Notes: a model not told the origin generated them from the letters alone. Counted from the first letter of the stretch, positions 43,887 through 55,448 are shown. The stretch is 64,000 nt of DNA from Streptococcus salivarius (GCF_002094975.1 NZ_CP015283.1:1597501-1661500); one strand, 5' to 3'. Made by a program: numbers and translations.

Positions 43887-44660
43887 ATGATATTAGTTGA
43901 AGATTTAACCATTGTGAGTCAGCGTGAGATTGCACCTCGTATTTTCGAGATGGTGCTTAAGGGAGAGATGGTTGCGGATATGCAGGTTGGACAGTTCGTT
44001 CATCTCAAGGTACCAGACCCAAGTAAGCTCCTTCGTCGTCCGATTTCCATTTCAGAGATTGACTACGACAAGAAAGAGGCAACCATTGTCTATCGAGTGG
44101 AACGCGAGGGAACAGCTATTCTGTCTAAGATGGTAGCTGGGCAAGCCATCGATACCATGGGCCCTCAGGGAAATGGTTTTGATATTTCCGTCATTGAGGC
44201 TGGGCAGAAAGCCCTCCTAGTTGGTGGTGGTATCGGTGTGCCGCCTTTGGTTGAGACAGCTAAGCAGTTGAAGGCTAAAGGTGTGGAAGTTGTATCGGTG
44301 ATTGGTTTTGCCAATAAGGATGCCGTCATCTTGGAGGACAAGCTCAGAGCTTGTGGAGATGTCTATGTGACGACCGATGACGGTTCATATGGTATCAAGG
44401 GTTACGTTTCAACAGTTATTGATGGTTTCGACTGGACACCAGATGCCGTATACAGTTGCGGAGCTCCGGGCATGCTTAAATATGTCGATAGCAAGTTTGA
44501 AAATCATCCTCATGCCTATGTTTCTATGGAAGCTCGTATGGCTTGTGGTATGGGAGCTTGCTATGCCTGTGTGGTTCACGTTAAAGGAGAGTCGGACGCC
44601 AAAAATCTTCGTGTTTGCAAAGAAGGGCCAGTCTTCCCTACTGGAAAAGTCATCGTCTAG
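43887..44660 (+). CDS. pyrK: Dihydroorotate dehydrogenase B, electron transfer subunit
   Basis: A 257-residue FAD and [2Fe-2S] subunit passing electrons from PyrDB to NAD+. The FAD motif RRPISISEID, the NAD-site stretch GGGIGVPPLVETA and the cluster cysteines in MACGMGACYACVV plus the later VCKEGP are intact. An open frame reaches back to 43794, but that would include the attenuator terminator; the ATG at 43887 with GAAAGGG upstream is used. It is followed after 9 bp by pyrD. Confidence 0.95.
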   Translation: MILVEDLTIVSQREIAPRIFEMVLKGEMVADMQVGQFVHLKVPDPSKLLRRPISISEIDYDKKEATIVYRVEREGTAILSKMVAGQAIDTMGPQGNGFDISVIEAGQKALLVGGGIGVPPLVETAKQLKAKGVEVVSVIGFANKDAVILEDKLRACGDVYVTTDDGSYGIKGYVSTVIDGFDWTPDAVYSCGAPGMLKYVDSKFENHPHAYVSMEARMACGMGACYACVVHVKGESDAKNLRVCKEGPVFPTGKVIV

Positions 44661-45626
<966 letters not shown>

Positions 45627-45682
45627 AATAAAAATAGCATTGTTAAGGAGTTCAACAAAGGAATAATTACTTTCATCTCCCT

Positions 45683-45844
45683 TTGACATTCCCTTATAAA
45701 AGCGCTATAATAGAACAAATTGAACTGAACCTTTAATCGAGTCCAGAGAGGCGAGAAAGGTGTACTGAGATGCTACGGCATCACTAAAGGGTAGGGACTG
45801 CCCTATTTTCGTGCAACCTTCGCTGACTGGCGGAGGTTTTTTGT
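45683..45844 (+). promoter_or_regulatory. pyrF promoter and second PyrR-dependent attenuator
   Basis: -35 TTGACA (45683-45688), 17-bp spacer and -10 TATAAT (45706-45711). The PyrR-binding loop AGTCCAGAGAGGC (45740-45752) is followed by GCGA...AAGGT (45751-45761), which can pair with ACCTTCGC (45816-45823) as antiterminator. The terminator ACCTTCGC/GCGGAGGT plus T-run ends at 45842. The layout repeats that before pyrK. Confidence 0.92.
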
Positions 45845-45861
45845 GTGAAAGGATATAAGAA

Positions 45862-46557
45862 ATGAGAGAAAATCGTCCTGTTATTGCCCTTGATTTCCCT
45901 ACTTTTGAGGATGTGAAGGCTTTCCTTGCTAAGTTTCCCGCTGGTGAAAAGCTCTATGTGAAGATTGGTATGGAACTTTACTATGCAGCTGGGCCTGAGA
46001 TTGTGCGCTACGTTAAAGAGCTTGGCCATAGTGTTTTCCTTGACCTTAAGCTTCACGATATTCCAAATACTGTGAAATCAGCTATGCGTGTCTTGTCTAA
46101 CCTTGGCGTTGATATGACTAATGTGCATGCGGCTGGTGGTGTGGAAATGATGAAGGCTGCGCGTGAAGGCTTGGGAGATGGTCCAATCTTGATTGCTGTA
46201 ACACAGTTGACCTCTACCTCTGAAGAGCAGATGCGTGATTTTCAAAATATCCAAACCACACTTCAAGAATCAGTGGTTCATTATGCAAAGAAGACTGCTG
46301 AAGCAGGTCTTGATGGTGTTGTCTGCTCAGCACACGAAGTAGCGAAAATCAAAGAAGCAACAAATAAAGATTTCGTTTGTTTGACACCTGGTATCCGTCC
46401 AGCAGGAGCAGCAGTTGGTGACCAAAAACGTGTCATGACACCTGCCGATGCCCGTCAAATTGGTTCAGATTACATTGTTGTAGGTCGTCCAATTACACAA
46501 GCTGACGATCCAGTAGCTGCTTATCACGACATCAAGGCCCAATGGAACGGTCAATAA
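45862..46557 (+). CDS. pyrF: Orotidine 5'-phosphate decarboxylase
   Basis: A 231-residue TIM-barrel enzyme making UMP from OMP. The catalytic array is in [13 protein letters not shown] (Asp-Lys-Asp), and PGIRPAG plus DYIVVGRPI bind phosphate. The length is normal. GAAAGGA precedes the ATG. It is expressed from its own promoter behind the second PyrR attenuator. Confidence 0.97.
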   Translation: MRENRPVIALDFPTFEDVKAFLAKFPAGEKLYVKIGMELYYAAGPEIVRYVKELGHSVFLDLKLHDIPNTVKSAMRVLSNLGVDMTNVHAAGGVEMMKAAREGLGDGPILIAVTQLTSTSEEQMRDFQNIQTTLQESVVHYAKKTAEAGLDGVVCSAHEVAKIKEATNKDFVCLTPGIRPAGAAVGDQKRVMTPADARQIGSDYIVVGRPITQADDPVAAYHDIKAQWNGQ

Positions 46558-46644
46558 ATTTTCAAAAAGACCTTATTTCATAGGAAAATAGATTGAATTA
46601 GGTTATAATAAAGAGTAGAAAACGCTTTACGGAGGATAATAATT

Positions 46645-47274
46645 ATGACATTAGCATCACAAATCGCATCTGACTTGCTTGATATCAAGGCTGTTTACCT
46701 TAAACCCGAAGAACCATTTACATGGGCATCAGGAATCAAATCACCAATCTACACAGACAACCGTATTACTTTGTCTTATCCAGAAACTCGTACACTTATC
46801 GAAAATGGTTTTGTGGAAAAGATTAAGGAAGAATTCCCTGAAGTAGAAGTGATTGCAGGTACTGCAACTGCTGGTATTCCTCACGGTGCGATTATCGCTG
46901 ACAAGATGAACCTTCCATTTGCCTACATTCGTAGCAAACCAAAAGATCACGGTGCAGGTAACCAAATCGAAGGTCGTGTGGTTAAAGGCGAAAAAATGGT
47001 TGTTGTTGAAGACTTGATTTCGACTGGTGGTTCAGTACTTGATGCTGTAGCAGCTGCAGAGCGTGAAGGGGCTGATGTTATCGGTGTTGTGGCTATCTTC
47101 ACTTACGAATTGCCAAAAGCTGAGAAAAACTTTGCAGATGCTGGTGTGAAATTGGTTACTCTTTCAAACTACACTGAGTTGATCAAGGTTGCTAAAGTTC
47201 AAGGCTACATTACAGTAGATGGACTTCAACTTTTGAAGAAATTCAAAGAAAATCAAGAAACTTGGCAAGACTAA
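46645..47274 (+). CDS. pyrE: Orotate phosphoribosyltransferase
   Basis: A 209-residue enzyme joining orotate and PRPP to OMP. The PRPP motif [16 protein letters not shown] and the flexible loop [17 protein letters not shown] are present. It follows pyrF by 87 bp, with a TATAAT-like box (46604-46609) between them but no attenuator, so it may be expressed from pyrF read-through plus a minor promoter. GGAGG lies before the ATG. Confidence 0.97.
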   Translation: MTLASQIASDLLDIKAVYLKPEEPFTWASGIKSPIYTDNRITLSYPETRTLIENGFVEKIKEEFPEVEVIAGTATAGIPHGAIIADKMNLPFAYIRSKPKDHGAGNQIEGRVVKGEKMVVVEDLISTGGSVLDAVAAAEREGADVIGVVAIFTYELPKAEKNFADAGVKLVTLSNYTELIKVAKVQGYITVDGLQLLKKFKENQETWQD

Positions 47275-47289
47275 TTATCAAGATTTAAG

Positions 47290-47319
47290 GCGGAACGTTT
47301 TAGGCGTTTCGCTTTTTTT
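47290..47319 (+). terminator. Terminator of the pyr genes
   Basis: GCGGAACG and CGTTTCGC pair and are followed by seven T. Confidence 0.9.
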
Positions 47320-47357
47320 AGTATAATTTAGGAAAAGATAAGCAGGGAGAGTATAAG

Positions 47358-48806
47358 ATGACAATTAATGAGTGGTCAGATGCAACGGCAATGGCTGAAG
47401 CTGTGCAAAATAAGACGGTCAGTCCCCAAGAACTAGTGGAGGCTAGCATTCGTGAAGCAGAGAGGACGAATCCTAAAATCAATGCTATCGTCAGTCAACG
47501 CTACGAGAAAGCATTGAAAGAAGCAGAAACTAGAGACTTTTCAGAAAGGCCTTTTGCTGGAGTTCCAATTTTCCTAAAGGATTTGGGGCAGGAGCAAGCT
47601 GGTGAGCCGTCAACTGCAGGTTCGCGACTATTTACAAGTTATCGTGCCGCGGAAACGGATAATTATGTTAAGAAACTTGAGGAACTGGGCTTTATTATTT
47701 TAGGGCGTTCTAGCACTCCTGAGTTTGGCTTCAAAAATATCAGTGATGCTCAGATTCATGGTCCTGTTAATTTGCCTGACGATGTGACGCGAAATGCTGG
47801 CGGGTCAAGTGGTGGTGCGGTAGCTCTTGTGAGTTCTGGCATTTCTTCCTTGGCCCCAGCTAGTGATGGAGGAGGCTCTATCCGTATTCCAGCTTCCTTT
47901 AACGGCCTAATTGGTCTTAAGCCCACAAGAGGACGAATTCCAGTCGGTCCTAGTTCTTTTCGTGGCTGGCAGGGAGCCTCTGTCCAGTTTGCCTTGACTA
48001 AGACTTTACGAGATACAAAACGCTTGCTCTATCACATGCAGACTTGTCAAATGGAAAGTCCCTTTATTCTACCGAAGCTTAGCAAAGTGTCTTTAGAAGA
48101 AGCAGTTAGACCTTTGAAGATTGCTTTGTCGACTGTCTCTCCTATTGGTGGTAAGGTGTCAGAATCTGCTATTGCGGCGACAAAATTGGCTGCTAGAGCC
48201 TTGGAAAGTCTAGGACATCATGTGCATGAAATCAGTAATCAGCCCTTGAATGGGATTGAAGCCATGCAGTCTTACTACATTATGAATAGTGTCGAGACGG
48301 CTGCCATGTTTGATTCCATAAAGGCTGGTTTAGGACGTCAGATGACTCTTGAAGATATGGAGTTGATGACCTGGGCTATTTTCCAATCTGGGCAAAAGAT
48401 TCCCGCTAAAATTTACTCTAAAATTCTAGCCCAGTGGGATCAGTATAGCCATCAGATGGCGAATCTTCATGAGACTTACGATATTCTTCTAACACCTACA
48501 GTTGCGGAGGTAGCACCTAAGCATGGACAGTTTGCCCTCTCTGAAAACTTACAAAATCAACTCAAACATATGGCTGATTTTGACTGGCCAAAGCAACAGG
48601 AACTTATTTGGGAAATGTTTGCGGATAGCTTAGATTGGACACCTTTCACGCAACAAGCTAATCTGACGGGACAACCATCAATTTCTTTACCTGTCTATCG
48701 GGACGAGCAGGGGTCTCTCACTCGGTGTTCAACTGACAGCTGCCAAGGGAAGAGAGGACCTCCTCTTACACTTGACCCAACAGATGGAAGAATGTTCGGT
48801 TTTTAG
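47358..48806 (+). pseudogene. Amidase-signature enzyme with C-terminal frameshift
   Basis: An amidase of 482 codons. The Ser-Ser-Lys triad is intact: Lys in IFLKDLG, Ser in ASDGGGSIRIP and Ser in GGSSGG. It would hydrolyse a small amide; substrate unknown. After ISLPVYRDEQG, near 48710-48722, the frame slips: the +1 frame continues the expected family ending (GVQLTAAKGREDLLLHL...) and stops at 48810, whereas the open frame ends in unrelated residues. Only about 30 residues are altered, so activity may survive; a sequencing error is also possible. Confidence 0.75.
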
Positions 48807-48914
48807 CTAGACATTCTCATTTGCAGTTCAATATTTTGTGAAACCCTTTCAAATAGTGTAGGCTAAGATTATAAGTTTTTAACTTAACTTCATTTTTTAA
48901 GGAGACACACATAG

Positions 48915-49763
48915 ATGAAAAAGAGATTTTTCGCCGTATTTAGCCTAATTTTGGCTGCGGTCTTTTTGGTTGCCTGCTCGTCACAGAGTACAGGTGAGAA
49001 GAACTGGGAAAAGATTGAGAAACGTGGGAGCATCAAGGTTGCGACTGCTGGAACACTTTACCCACAAACCTACCACGATGATAAGAATAATCTGACTGGT
49101 TATGACGTTGAGATTCTCAAAGAAGTTGGAAAACGTCTTAAGTTGAAAATTGACTTCACGGAGATGGGCGTGGATGGCATGCTTACTGCTGTAAATAGTG
49201 GTCAAGTCGATATCGCTAACTACTCACTCGAAGATGACAACAAGAACGTTAAAAAATTCTTGCGCTCTGAACCATACAAGTATTCATTCACTTCTATGGT
49301 AGTTCGTGAATCAGATAATTCAGGAATTTCTTCATGGAAGGACCTCAAAGGCAAGAAAGCAGCCGGTGCTGCAAGTACCAAGTACATGAAGATTGCCAAA
49401 AAAATGGGTGCTGAACTCGTCGTATATGACAATGTTACCAATGACGTTTATATGCAAGACTTGGTAAATGGTCGTACAGACGTTATCGTCAACGATTACT
49501 ACTTGCAAAAGATGGCAGTAGCTGCTATCAAAGATAAGTACCCTGTTAAGATCAACGACGGCATCTACAGTAACCCTTACTCAACAAGCTTTACTTTCTC
49601 ATTGAAGAATAAAACCCTTCAAGAAAAAGTTAATAAAGCTATCAAAGACATGAAGAAAGATGGTACCCTTACCAAGATTTCAGAGAAGTTCTTTGCTGGT
49701 CAAGACGTTACAAAGAAAACCAAAGTTGACTACACTGAGATTGATATCTCTGATGTTGAATAA
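48915..49763 (+). CDS. Amino-acid ABC transporter substrate-binding lipoprotein
   Basis: A 282-residue family 3 solute-binding protein. A signal peptide ends in the lipobox LVAC-SS (Cys at about residue 21). The domain begins KRGSIKVATAGTLYPQTYHD, with GYDVEILKEVGKRL as the family signature. Polar amino acids or cystine are the usual ligands. AAGGAG lies before the ATG. A permease gene follows 58 bp later, past a weak hairpin (about 49767-49788). No ATPase gene is adjacent. Confidence 0.9.
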   Translation: MKKRFFAVFSLILAAVFLVACSSQSTGEKNWEKIEKRGSIKVATAGTLYPQTYHDDKNNLTGYDVEILKEVGKRLKLKIDFTEMGVDGMLTAVNSGQVDIANYSLEDDNKNVKKFLRSEPYKYSFTSMVVRESDNSGISSWKDLKGKKAAGAASTKYMKIAKKMGAELVVYDNVTNDVYMQDLVNGRTDVIVNDYYLQKMAVAAIKDKYPVKINDGIYSNPYSTSFTFSLKNKTLQEKVNKAIKDMKKDGTLTKISEKFFAGQDVTKKTKVDYTEIDISDVE

Positions 49764-49821
49764 TATGAGCGATCCAATTGGATCGCTTATTTGCTAAAGA
49801 AATGTTTAGAAAGATAGACTT

Positions 49822-50475
49822 ATGATTATTGATTTTTCACTGATTCTAAAAAGCATTCCCTATGTTCTATCAGGTTTGCCCTATACATTGGGGATCTCCC
49901 TTTTAAGCTTTATGGTGGGGAATGTATTTGCCATCATCCTTGCCTTTATGCGGATGTCGCAAAAACCTTGGTTGAAGTATCCTGCCCGTGTTTATATTTC
50001 CATCATGCGTGGCGTCCCTATGTTGGTCGTGCTCTTCATTCTTTACTTTGGTCTGCCTTACGTTGGTGTTCAGCTGCCCGCCCTTCTTTGTGCCTTTATT
50101 GGTTTCTTATGTGTTAGTGCTGCTTATATGGCAGAGATTTTTCGTTCATCCATAGCTGCCGTAGATAAGGGGCAGTGGGAAGCCGCTCGCTCTCTTGGTC
50201 TTCCGCAGAAGTCTATTATCCGTCGGATTATCTTACCTCAGGCCATGCGTATAGCAGTAGCACCACTTGGTAATGTCATTATCGACATGGTAAAGAGTTC
50301 CTCGTTGGCGGCTATGATTACAGTGCCTGACATTTTCCAAAACGCTAAGATTATCGGTGGGCGTGAGTATGACTACATGTCCATGTATATCCTAATCGCC
50401 CTTATTTACTGGACTTTGAGCTTTACTCTTGAACTGCTTCAAGGTTATCTTGAAAAACGTTTAGCTACCTATTGA
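49822..50475 (+). CDS. Amino-acid ABC transporter permease
   Basis: A 217-residue HisM/GlnP-type permease with about five helices. The coupling loop EAARSLGLPQKSIIRRIILPQAMR is well conserved. It forms the membrane channel for the binding protein encoded upstream. The complex needs an ATPase, which must be supplied from elsewhere because the next gene is a surface nucleotidase. The ribosome site is weak (AGAAAGATAG). Confidence 0.9.
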   Translation: MIIDFSLILKSIPYVLSGLPYTLGISLLSFMVGNVFAIILAFMRMSQKPWLKYPARVYISIMRGVPMLVVLFILYFGLPYVGVQLPALLCAFIGFLCVSAAYMAEIFRSSIAAVDKGQWEAARSLGLPQKSIIRRIILPQAMRIAVAPLGNVIIDMVKSSSLAAMITVPDIFQNAKIIGGREYDYMSMYILIALIYWTLSFTLELLQGYLEKRLATY

Positions 50476-50545
50476 TTTTTGAAAAAATTGTTTGAATATC
50501 TAATAAAATGTTGAAATTTATTTAATTCTAATCTTATAAATGTGG

Positions 50546-50551
50546 TATAAT
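50546..50551 (+). promoter_or_regulatory. Extended -10 of the 5'-nucleotidase gene
   Basis: TGG-TATAAT lies 35 bp before the ATG. No clear -35 hexamer is visible, as is common for extended -10 promoters. Confidence 0.55.
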
Positions 50552-50585
50552 AAAAACGATTTAAAAATCAGAAAGGTATTTTGGA

Positions 50586-52832
50586 ATGAAGAAGAAAACA
50601 GTCGTTGCAACGACCGTATCAACCCTACTTGTCTCAACTGCCATCTTGGCCAATGCTGTCCATGCTGACGAGGTAGAAACTCATGCAACTATAACAGCAC
50701 CAAGCACTGAAGTAGTAGCTACAGAGGCAACTACCAATGCGACATCTACTGTAGCAACAACTGCATCTAGCGAGTCTGCAGCACCAGTAGCTAGTTCAAC
50801 ATCAGTTGTTACTGCTTCAACAGCTGAAACAAGCGAAACACCCGCTGCTACAGCAAGTGAAACTGCAACTGTAGCAGCAACTCCTACAACAGAAGTCGTG
50901 ACAAATGCTAGCACAAGTGCCAGCAACGACACTGTAACTGTCCTTCACACCAACGATGTTCATGGTCGTATGGTTGAAGATGATCGTAACGGGGTTATTG
51001 GTGATGCTCTTTTGTCTGGTATCGTAAATGATTCTCGTTCAAAAGGAACAACTCTTGTCTTTGACTCTGGGGACTCATTCCAAGGTCTTCCGATTTCAAA
51101 CAGTTCTAAGGGTGAAGACATGGCAAGCGTCATGAATGCTGTTGGTTTTGATGCCATGACAGTGGGTAACCATGAATTTGACTTTGGTCTCGACCAATTG
51201 CGTCGTTTGAGCAAACAAATCAATTTCCCAATCATCACATCTAACGTATATGTAGATGGCGTCCGTCTTTTCCAACCATCTACAATCGTTGACAAAACAC
51301 CTGGTGTTGATGGAGATGAAGTAGTCGTTATTGGTGTCACTACACCTGAGACAGCTACTAAGACACACCCACGTAATATCCCTGGTGTCTCTTTCACTGA
51401 TCCTATTACTGAAGTTAAGGCTGTTGTTGACCAAGTGGAATCAAATGCCCGTGCCGAAGGTAAGGAATACAAGACTTATGTTGTCCTTAGTCACTTGGGG
51501 ATTGATACAACAACTCCAGTTGAATGGCGTGGATCAACTTTGGCAGAAGCTCTTTCAAATTATGCACCTTTGAAAGGAAAACGTGTTCTTGTCCTTGATG
51601 GTCACTCACACACTCTTCACACAGCGACATACGGCGATAACGTTACTTACAACCAAACTGGTAGCTACCTTAACAATGTTGGCCGCGTCGTTTATAATTC
51701 TGACCGTGTCTTGTCACATGGTGTGATCTCACACGACGAAGCTAAGAAAAATTATCAAGTTAACCCAACAGTTAAAGCTATGATTGATGATATCCAAACT
51801 AAGTACAAGGCGGGTTCCTCAAAAGTCGTTATTGAAAATAGCCCAGTTAAACTTAGCGGTGACCGTATGGACGTTCGTGTTCGCGAAACTAACCTTGGTA
51901 ATGTGGTCGCCGATGCTCTCTTAGATTACGGACAATCAGCCTTCACACACAAGTCTAACCTTGCCGTGACAAATGGTGGTGGTCTTCGTGAAACAATCGC
52001 CAAAGACAAACCAATCACTAAAGGTGATATCATTGCCGTTCTTCCATTTGGTAACTCAGTTGCTCAAATTCAAGTAACAGGTCAAAATATCCATGATATG
52101 TTTGTCAAATCTCTTGGTTCTATTCTCCAAGTTGACGAAAGTGGTAAAACTGTTCTGGACGAAAATGGCCAACCTCTTCTTGAACCATCTGGTGGTTTCC
52201 TTCAAGTCTCAGGAGCTCGTGTTTACTATGACACAACTCTTCCAGCTGAAAAACGTATCTTGTCAATTGACATTTTGGACCCAGAAACTGGTGTCTATAA
52301 ACCACTTAACACTAACGAAACTTACTATCTTGTAACCAACGACTTCTTGGCTGCTGGTGGTGATGGCTTCACTATGCTAGGTGGTCCTCGTGAAGAAGGT
52401 CCTTCAATGGACACAGTCTTTGCTGATTACTTGACACGTGCAGACCTTTCTAAGTATGCCGTTATCAATCCAAACTCACGTACCATTTCAATTTCAAGTG
52501 CTGATTTTGCTGCCTTGAACAAAAAAGAAAATGTAGCAGACCCTACACTTAATCCATTGAAACCAGTCACTCCATCAACTATTACTAAAGATTTAGAAAC
52601 TAGCAAACCAGTGGTGTCTAAAGTAGTGACAACGCCTAATGGAAAAGTATTCTTCATTTCAACAAGAAGCGAAGCACTTAAAGAAACTGAAAAAGTGACA
52701 GAAGCTTCTGCCCAAACTGAAATCCTTCCTACAACAGGTGACAAGGGCTCACACGCAGGTCTCCTCGGACTTGGTATGTTGCTCACTCTCTTTGGACTTA
52801 GTGGTAAACACAAAGGCAAAGAGAAAAACTAA
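50586..52832 (+). CDS. Cell-wall-anchored 5'-nucleotidase
   Basis: A 748-residue surface enzyme. The signal peptide (1-27, ending AVHA) is followed by a Thr/Ser/Ala-rich spacer (about 28-118). The metallophosphoesterase domain has HTNDVHG, DSGDSFQG, GNHEFD and DGHSHT. The 5'-nucleotidase C-terminal domain has GGGLRETI and the substrate loop AAGGDGF. LPTTG is at 714-718. It would release adenosine or deoxyadenosine and phosphate from external nucleotides, which in pathogenic streptococci dampens host defence. GAAAGG lies before the ATG. Confidence 0.95.
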   Translation: MKKKTVVATTVSTLLVSTAILANAVHADEVETHATITAPSTEVVATEATTNATSTVATTASSESAAPVASSTSVVTASTAETSETPAATASETATVAATPTTEVVTNASTSASNDTVTVLHTNDVHGRMVEDDRNGVIGDALLSGIVNDSRSKGTTLVFDSGDSFQGLPISNSSKGEDMASVMNAVGFDAMTVGNHEFDFGLDQLRRLSKQINFPIITSNVYVDGVRLFQPSTIVDKTPGVDGDEVVVIGVTTPETATKTHPRNIPGVSFTDPITEVKAVVDQVESNARAEGKEYKTYVVLSHLGIDTTTPVEWRGSTLAEALSNYAPLKGKRVLVLDGHSHTLHTATYGDNVTYNQTGSYLNNVGRVVYNSDRVLSHGVISHDEAKKNYQVNPTVKAMIDDIQTKYKAGSSKVVIENSPVKLSGDRMDVRVRETNLGNVVADALLDYGQSAFTHKSNLAVTNGGGLRETIAKDKPITKGDIIAVLPFGNSVAQIQVTGQNIHDMFVKSLGSILQVDESGKTVLDENGQPLLEPSGGFLQVSGARVYYDTTLPAEKRILSIDILDPETGVYKPLNTNETYYLVTNDFLAAGGDGFTMLGGPREEGPSMDTVFADYLTRADLSKYAVINPNSRTISISSADFAALNKKENVADPTLNPLKPVTPSTITKDLETSKPVVSKVVTTPNGKVFFISTRSEALKETEKVTEASAQTEILPTTGDKGSHAGLLGLGMLLTLFGLSGKHKGKEKN

Positions 52833-52844
52833 GAAGTTTGCAGA

Positions 52845-52880
52845 TAAAAAAAGAGTTAACCATTTGGCTAACTCTTTTTT
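52845..52880. terminator. Terminator between converging genes
   Basis: AAAAAGAGTTA and TAACTCTTTTT pair around a 10-nt loop, with A- and T-runs suiting both strands. Confidence 0.85.
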
Positions 52881-53776
52881 GTTTTCTTCTTGTTGCTATG
52901 TGTTTTTCGATACTGGCTTGGTGTTTGGTCGTAATAGTGTTTAAATTGGCTGTTGAAATTGGATAGGTTATTAAAACCAACATTAGTAGCAATTTCCAAA
53001 ACTGGTTTAACGCTATTACGAAGCTCCTCGCAGGCAGCATTGACTCTTGCCTGAATGATAAATTCTGTACAAGAGGTACCTGTATGTTGCTTAAAAATCG
53101 TCATAAAGTGGGTCTTACTATACCCCATAAGCTCTGATAACTTTTCAATCGTGAGATTTTCGGAATAATGTTGGTTAATGTAATCAATGATTTCCCGAAT
53201 CTTTTCATTCTTACGATAATGATCATCAGAAGTTTTTCGCTCTACCAAACGATAGAAGTAGAGGAGGTAGATTAATTCTTCAAGTTTTGACTTGAGAAGA
53301 AGTTCATAGTGACGATCTTTCTGACGAATCATCTTAAAAATCTCAAAGAGGAGAGCTTTGATTTCCCTATACCCCTCGTCTGACGGTCTCAGGCATTGTT
53401 TAAACTTGAAATTAGAATTCTGTAAAGGCTGTAGGTAGCGTAGACTAAGCGGATCCACCAGCGACTGCCCCAACATATCCAAATGAAAATGTAGGGTGTC
53501 CGTATGATGAGGCTGATTATCTACGGGGTGAATCGAATGAAGGCCATTCGGACGTATTAAAAAGATATCTCCAGCCTGACTATCAAAATAGTCATAATCA
53601 ATATGATAACGAGCAGTCCCCTCATAAACATATTGAATCTCAAGCTCAGGATGCCAATGAAAAAGAATATCAGGGCGCCCATTTTCAACCTTGGTTTCCG
53701 TCAATCGAAATGGAAGCAGATTATCGTCAAAGTCTATCAAATGTTTTAAATCAGTATCAGTAGTTGCTTGACTCAT
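52868..53776 (-). CDS. AraC-family transcriptional regulator with cupin sensor domain
   Basis: A 302-residue regulator. The N-terminal cupin (HWHPELEIQYVYEGTARY, about 40-60) would bind a sugar or related effector. The C-terminal double helix-turn-helix (LTIEKLSELMGYSKTHFMTIFKQHTG and VLEIATNVGFNNLSNFNSQFKHYYDQTPSQYRK) binds DNA. The ATG at 53776, with GAAAGG upstream, is favoured over one at 53809. Its target is not evident: the neighbours are a nucleotidase and mnmE. Confidence 0.9.
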   Translation of the reverse strand: MSQATTDTDLKHLIDFDDNLLPFRLTETKVENGRPDILFHWHPELEIQYVYEGTARYHIDYDYFDSQAGDIFLIRPNGLHSIHPVDNQPHHTDTLHFHLDMLGQSLVDPLSLRYLQPLQNSNFKFKQCLRPSDEGYREIKALLFEIFKMIRQKDRHYELLLKSKLEELIYLLYFYRLVERKTSDDHYRKNEKIREIIDYINQHYSENLTIEKLSELMGYSKTHFMTIFKQHTGTSCTEFIIQARVNAACEELRNSVKPVLEIATNVGFNNLSNFNSQFKHYYDQTPSQYRKTHSNKKKTKKS

Positions 53777-53901
53777 GGCAAACCTTTCAAAATCATAGGA
53801 TAGTACCATGATAGCATTTTCTTTCTTAAAAAGCTTGAGTAAATCGTCTGATGGTATTGATAGGTTTTATTTTACATAATTTTATTTCTGTATTTATGAT
53901 G

Positions 53902-53932
53902 CAAAAATAAAAAGATGACAGAGCATCTTTTT
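53902..53932 (-). terminator. Terminator of mnmE
   Basis: On the minus strand AAAAAGATG and CATCTTTTT pair and run into ATTTTTG. Confidence 0.8.
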
Positions 53933-53950
53933 ACATAAATTTAGTTATGT

Positions 53951-55321
53951 TTATTTTCCTAGACAGAACTGGCTAAAGAGTTGTGTAATGAGTTCATCTG
54001 GGGCAGCGTCACCAGTAATTTCTCCCAGAATTTCCCAAGTGCGTGTCATATCAACCTGTAGGAGGTCAACAGGCATGCCTAATTCAAGACCTTGATTGAC
54101 TGCTTCAAGGCTTTCGAGGGCTTTTTCAATGAGTGAAATGTGACGGGCATTTGAGAGATAAGTAGCATCTTTCTCCACTAGACCAGCATTATCAAAGAAG
54201 AGCTGATTGATACGATCTTCAATTTTGTCAATGTTTTCATTCTTGAGGACTGAAATTGGGATAACATCTTCAGGAAGCTCTTCCATTTGGATTGCTTGTG
54301 GAAGGTCTGTCTTATTTAGGAGAATGATACGATTGCTATTTTGGCTGATTTCGAGTAATGTACGGTCTTGCTCAGTTAACGGTTCCGAGCTATTAAGGAC
54401 AAGAAGAACCAGGTCAGCCTCTTCGAGAGCTTTCTTAGAACGTTCCACACCAATCTTTTCAACAACATCATCTGTGTCACGGATACCTGCGGTATCAATT
54501 AACTTAAGTGGAACGCCTTTGATATTAACGTATTCTTCAATGACATCACGTGTTGTACCCTCAATGTCTGTAACGATAGCCTTCTCCTCACGTAGGAGAT
54601 TGTTAAGAAGACTAGATTTTCCGACATTTGGTCGACCAATGATTGCTGTTGAAAGACCTTCTCGTAGGATTTTTCCTCGTTTGGCAGTAGCCAAAAGATT
54701 TTCTAGAAGTGCTTGGAATTCTTGAGTCTTTTCACGGACAAGATTTGTAGTAACTTCTTCAACATCATCATACTCTGGATAATCAATATTCACTTCGACT
54801 TGAGCTAAAGTGTTAAGGATTTCTTGGCGAGTGTTGTTAATGAGATGCTTGAGCGAACCATCAAGTTGAGAAACGGCAACGGCCATAGCCTTATCAGTCT
54901 TAGCACGAATCAAGTCCATGACAGCTTCAGCCTGGGTCAAGTCCACACGACCATTCAAGAAGGCACGTTTAGTAAATTCTCCAGGTTCGGCCATACGAGC
55001 ACCAGAACGGATAAGGAGTTGAAGGATTTCATTGGTTACAGCGACACCACCATGGGTGTTGATTTCCACGACATCCTCACGCGTAAAGGTCTTTGGTGCA
55101 CGCATAACACTGACCATGACTTCATCAATGGTTTCATCATTTTCCACGATATGACCGTAATTGATAGTATGTGAAGCGACCGTTTCTAAATTTTTTCCTT
55201 TGAAAACCTTATTAGCAATAGCAACTGCATCGGTTCCAGATAGGCGAACGATACCGATAGCACCTTCACCTAAAGGTGTTGAAATTGCAGTAATCGTATC
55301 AAATTCTTTGGTAATTGACAT
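53951..55321 (-). CDS. mnmE: tRNA modification GTPase MnmE
   Basis: A 456-residue GTPase that, with MnmG, builds carboxymethylaminomethyl groups on wobble uridine 34. The folate-binding N-terminal domain (about 1-118), the helical domain and the inserted G domain ([35 protein letters not shown]) are complete. The C-terminal catalytic Cys is in FCLGK. The length is standard. GGAAT-type ribosome site. Confidence 0.96.
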   Translation of the reverse strand: MSITKEFDTITAISTPLGEGAIGIVRLSGTDAVAIANKVFKGKNLETVASHTINYGHIVENDETIDEVMVSVMRAPKTFTREDVVEINTHGGVAVTNEILQLLIRSGARMAEPGEFTKRAFLNGRVDLTQAEAVMDLIRAKTDKAMAVAVSQLDGSLKHLINNTRQEILNTLAQVEVNIDYPEYDDVEEVTTNLVREKTQEFQALLENLLATAKRGKILREGLSTAIIGRPNVGKSSLLNNLLREEKAIVTDIEGTTRDVIEEYVNIKGVPLKLIDTAGIRDTDDVVEKIGVERSKKALEEADLVLLVLNSSEPLTEQDRTLLEISQNSNRIILLNKTDLPQAIQMEELPEDVIPISVLKNENIDKIEDRINQLFFDNAGLVEKDATYLSNARHISLIEKALESLEAVNQGLELGMPVDLLQVDMTRTWEILGEITGDAAPDELITQLFSQFCLGK

Positions 55322-55423
55322 AGTTATTCCTTTGGATTTTTTCTGAATTAGTTGTAAAATGATTTAATTTCATTGTAACGCAAAAGACCAGTAGTAGCAA
55401 GGATTGGTGCCGATAAAGTCAAG

Positions 55424-55446
55424 AAAAAAGAGCCTAGGCTCTTTTT
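55424..55446 (-). terminator. Terminator of the AlsT-type symporter gene
   Basis: AAAAAGAGCC and GGCTCTTTTT form a compact stem; on the minus strand it is followed by T. Confidence 0.8.
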
Positions 55447-55448
55447 GT

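Noticed and set aside
50700..50940. The repetitive Thr/Ala/Ser codons in the 5'-nucleotidase as a tandem repeat or CRISPR-like array
   Set aside because: There is no constant repeat unit or spacer structure; it is a low-complexity surface-protein linker.
50960..51472. A 170-codon minus-strand open frame
   Set aside because: It is antisense to the 5'-nucleotidase gene, without a ribosome site or promoter.
54207..54725. A 172-codon plus-strand open frame
   Set aside because: It is antisense to the G domain of mnmE and is rich in Arg and Ser, as is typical of shadow frames.
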